NCBI GenBank assembly: GCA_016706565.1
Contig: JADJJI010000008.1
Span: forward strand, 1 to 64,000
From: Piscinibacter sp.
GTDB taxonomy: Bacteria; Pseudomonadota; Gammaproteobacteria; Burkholderiales; Burkholderiaceae_C
Length of the DNA: 64,000 bases
Direction of reading: 5' to 3'
Under the pieces are notes generated by a model. That model was not told the origin of the DNA. It saw nothing but the letters and a program-made list of their open reading frames with translations, and did no database searches. Shown here piece by piece: positions 63,434-64,000 of the stretch. Each line of letters begins with the position of its first letter. The first letter of the stretch is position 1. The translations under genes and the position numbers were made by a program.

Positions 63434-63790
63434 ATGACCGACCTGTTCCCACACTCTGCCGACCGGCGTGCACTGGCCCGCCGCGCGCGCGACGCGTTTC
63501 CGCCGATGGGCGTGTATGCCGTCCGCAACCGCGCCACCGGTCACGTGCGCGTGAAGTCGAGCCGCAACGTCCCGGGCGCGATCAACCGACTGACGTTCGA
63601 ACTGCGCCAGGGCTGCCACCGCGACCACGGACTGCAGTCGCTGTGGAATGCACGCGGTGCCGAGGGCGTGACGATGGAGGTGCTGGAACTCGTGCGCGAG
63701 CGCAACGATCCGGCGTTCGACTACGACGCCGAGCTGGAACTTCTGGAGACGCTCTATCGCCAGGAGCTGACGCCGGAGGCCGCGCCATGA
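63434..63790 (+). CDS. GIY-YIG-like family protein (motif degenerate)
   Basis: The 118-residue product has a GIY-YIG-like core: GVYAVRNRATGHVRVKSSRN near residue 27-46, FELRQGCHRDHGLQSLWNAR and a C-terminal FDYDAELELLETLYRQ. Related small proteins have YVGSS in place of RVKSS, so the second half of the GIY-YIG motif is lost and nuclease activity is doubtful. GAAAGGACACCC precedes the ATG. Its stop overlaps the MarR start as ATGA. Confidence 0.82.
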   Translation: MTDLFPHSADRRALARRARDAFPPMGVYAVRNRATGHVRVKSSRNVPGAINRLTFELRQGCHRDHGLQSLWNARGAEGVTMEVLELVRERNDPAFDYDAELELLETLYRQELTPEAAP

Positions 63791-64000
63791 CCCCCTATGC
63801 CGATCGCCTGTCGCAGACCTTGCGACATCACCGCCAGCTGGCGCGCCAGGTCCAGCGGCTGGACGACGAACTGGGCCTGCACCACGGCCTGTCGTGGACC
63901 GACCTGCTGCTGCTCGATGTGCTGCACGACGCCGGCGGCCGACTGCCTGCGCGCCAGGCTGCGGCCGCCACGGGCCGGTCGCCGGCCGGGCTGCTGCGCC
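63787..64000 (+). CDS. MarR-family transcriptional regulator (5' part only)
   Basis: The first 71 residues are in the window: MTPYADRLSQTLRHHRQLAR, then a dimerisation helix and the start of the winged helix (SWTDLLLLDVLHDAGGRLPA; RQAAAATGRSPAGLLR). This is the N-terminal half of a MarR-type regulator; the gene runs off the right edge. It is translationally coupled to the GIY-YIG-like gene and probably autoregulates through the palindrome at 63394-63408. Confidence 0.82.
   Translation, partial: MTPYADRLSQTLRHHRQLARQVQRLDDELGLHHGLSWTDLLLLDVLHDAGGRLPARQAAAATGRSPAGLLR

Overview
The window is high-GC, densely coded DNA with many ATGA-type gene overlaps. Its gene families (DUF3703, DUF3079, DUF2239, DUF1348, NsrR- and LexA-type operators) and a dispersed intergenic repeat of the '[12 protein letters not shown]' type point to a betaproteobacterium of the order Burkholderiales, plausibly the Rubrivivax/Leptothrix/Piscinibacter side. 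That placement is an inference from gene content; there is no rRNA here to confirm it. I found no tRNA, rRNA, CRISPR array or intact insertion sequence.

Layout. 0-2.4 kb: the start of a hydrogenase-4/complex-I-like membrane operon (hyfB, partial hyfC), with a divergent ribbon-helix-helix gene. 2.4-3.0 kb: non-coding repeats, including a 232-bp MITE-like element. 3.0-6.3 kb: a pyruvate-dehydrogenase-type E1 gene broken by five single-base indels, facing an Lrp/AsnC regulator. 6.3-10.1 kb: an orphan ABC ATPase, a metallo-beta-lactamase-fold hydrolase, MtfA peptidase and a B12-binding regulator. 10.2-20.7 kb: one giant autotransporter adhesin of about 3,470 residues with about 50 passenger repeats. 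20.8-27.3 kb: a periplasmic di-heme peroxidase operon with an AraC regulator, a sugar-dehydrogenase-like protein, SelO (one frameshift) and a TlpA-like thioredoxin. 27.4-30.1 kb: a LysR regulator divergent from an AhpD-like/DUF1348/PPOX operon. 30.4-38.6 kb: housekeeping and unknown genes, including ccoG behind a predicted NsrR operator. 38.6-42.1 kb: a decayed zone (LysR fragment, kinase fragment) around proQ and a GST gene.

42.3-47.6 kb: two secreted proteins and a tail-to-tail sigma-54 two-component pair. 48.2-49.8 kb: a lower-GC gene for an ABC-type ATPase fused to a TOPRIM/DUF4435-like domain, which is the best candidate for a phage-defence system (PARIS-like). 51.0-53.0 kb: an SOS operon behind a perfect LexA box (small ORF, an unusual umuD, umuC). 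53.1-54.2 kb: exported msrB-msrA. 56.5-62.5 kb: a four-gene hydantoin/pyrimidine-type operon (MFS importer, dihydropyrimidinase, amidase, racemase-like) with a divergent GntR regulator and three copies of a candidate operator. 62.7-64.0 kb: DUF2239, GIY-YIG and MarR genes around a recognisable sigma-70 promoter that overlaps a palindrome.

Seven single-base indels occur in otherwise well conserved genes (five in the E1 gene, one in the autotransporter, one in selO). Six of the seven are insertions. Sequencing or assembly error is a live explanation and should be excluded before calling these pseudogenes.
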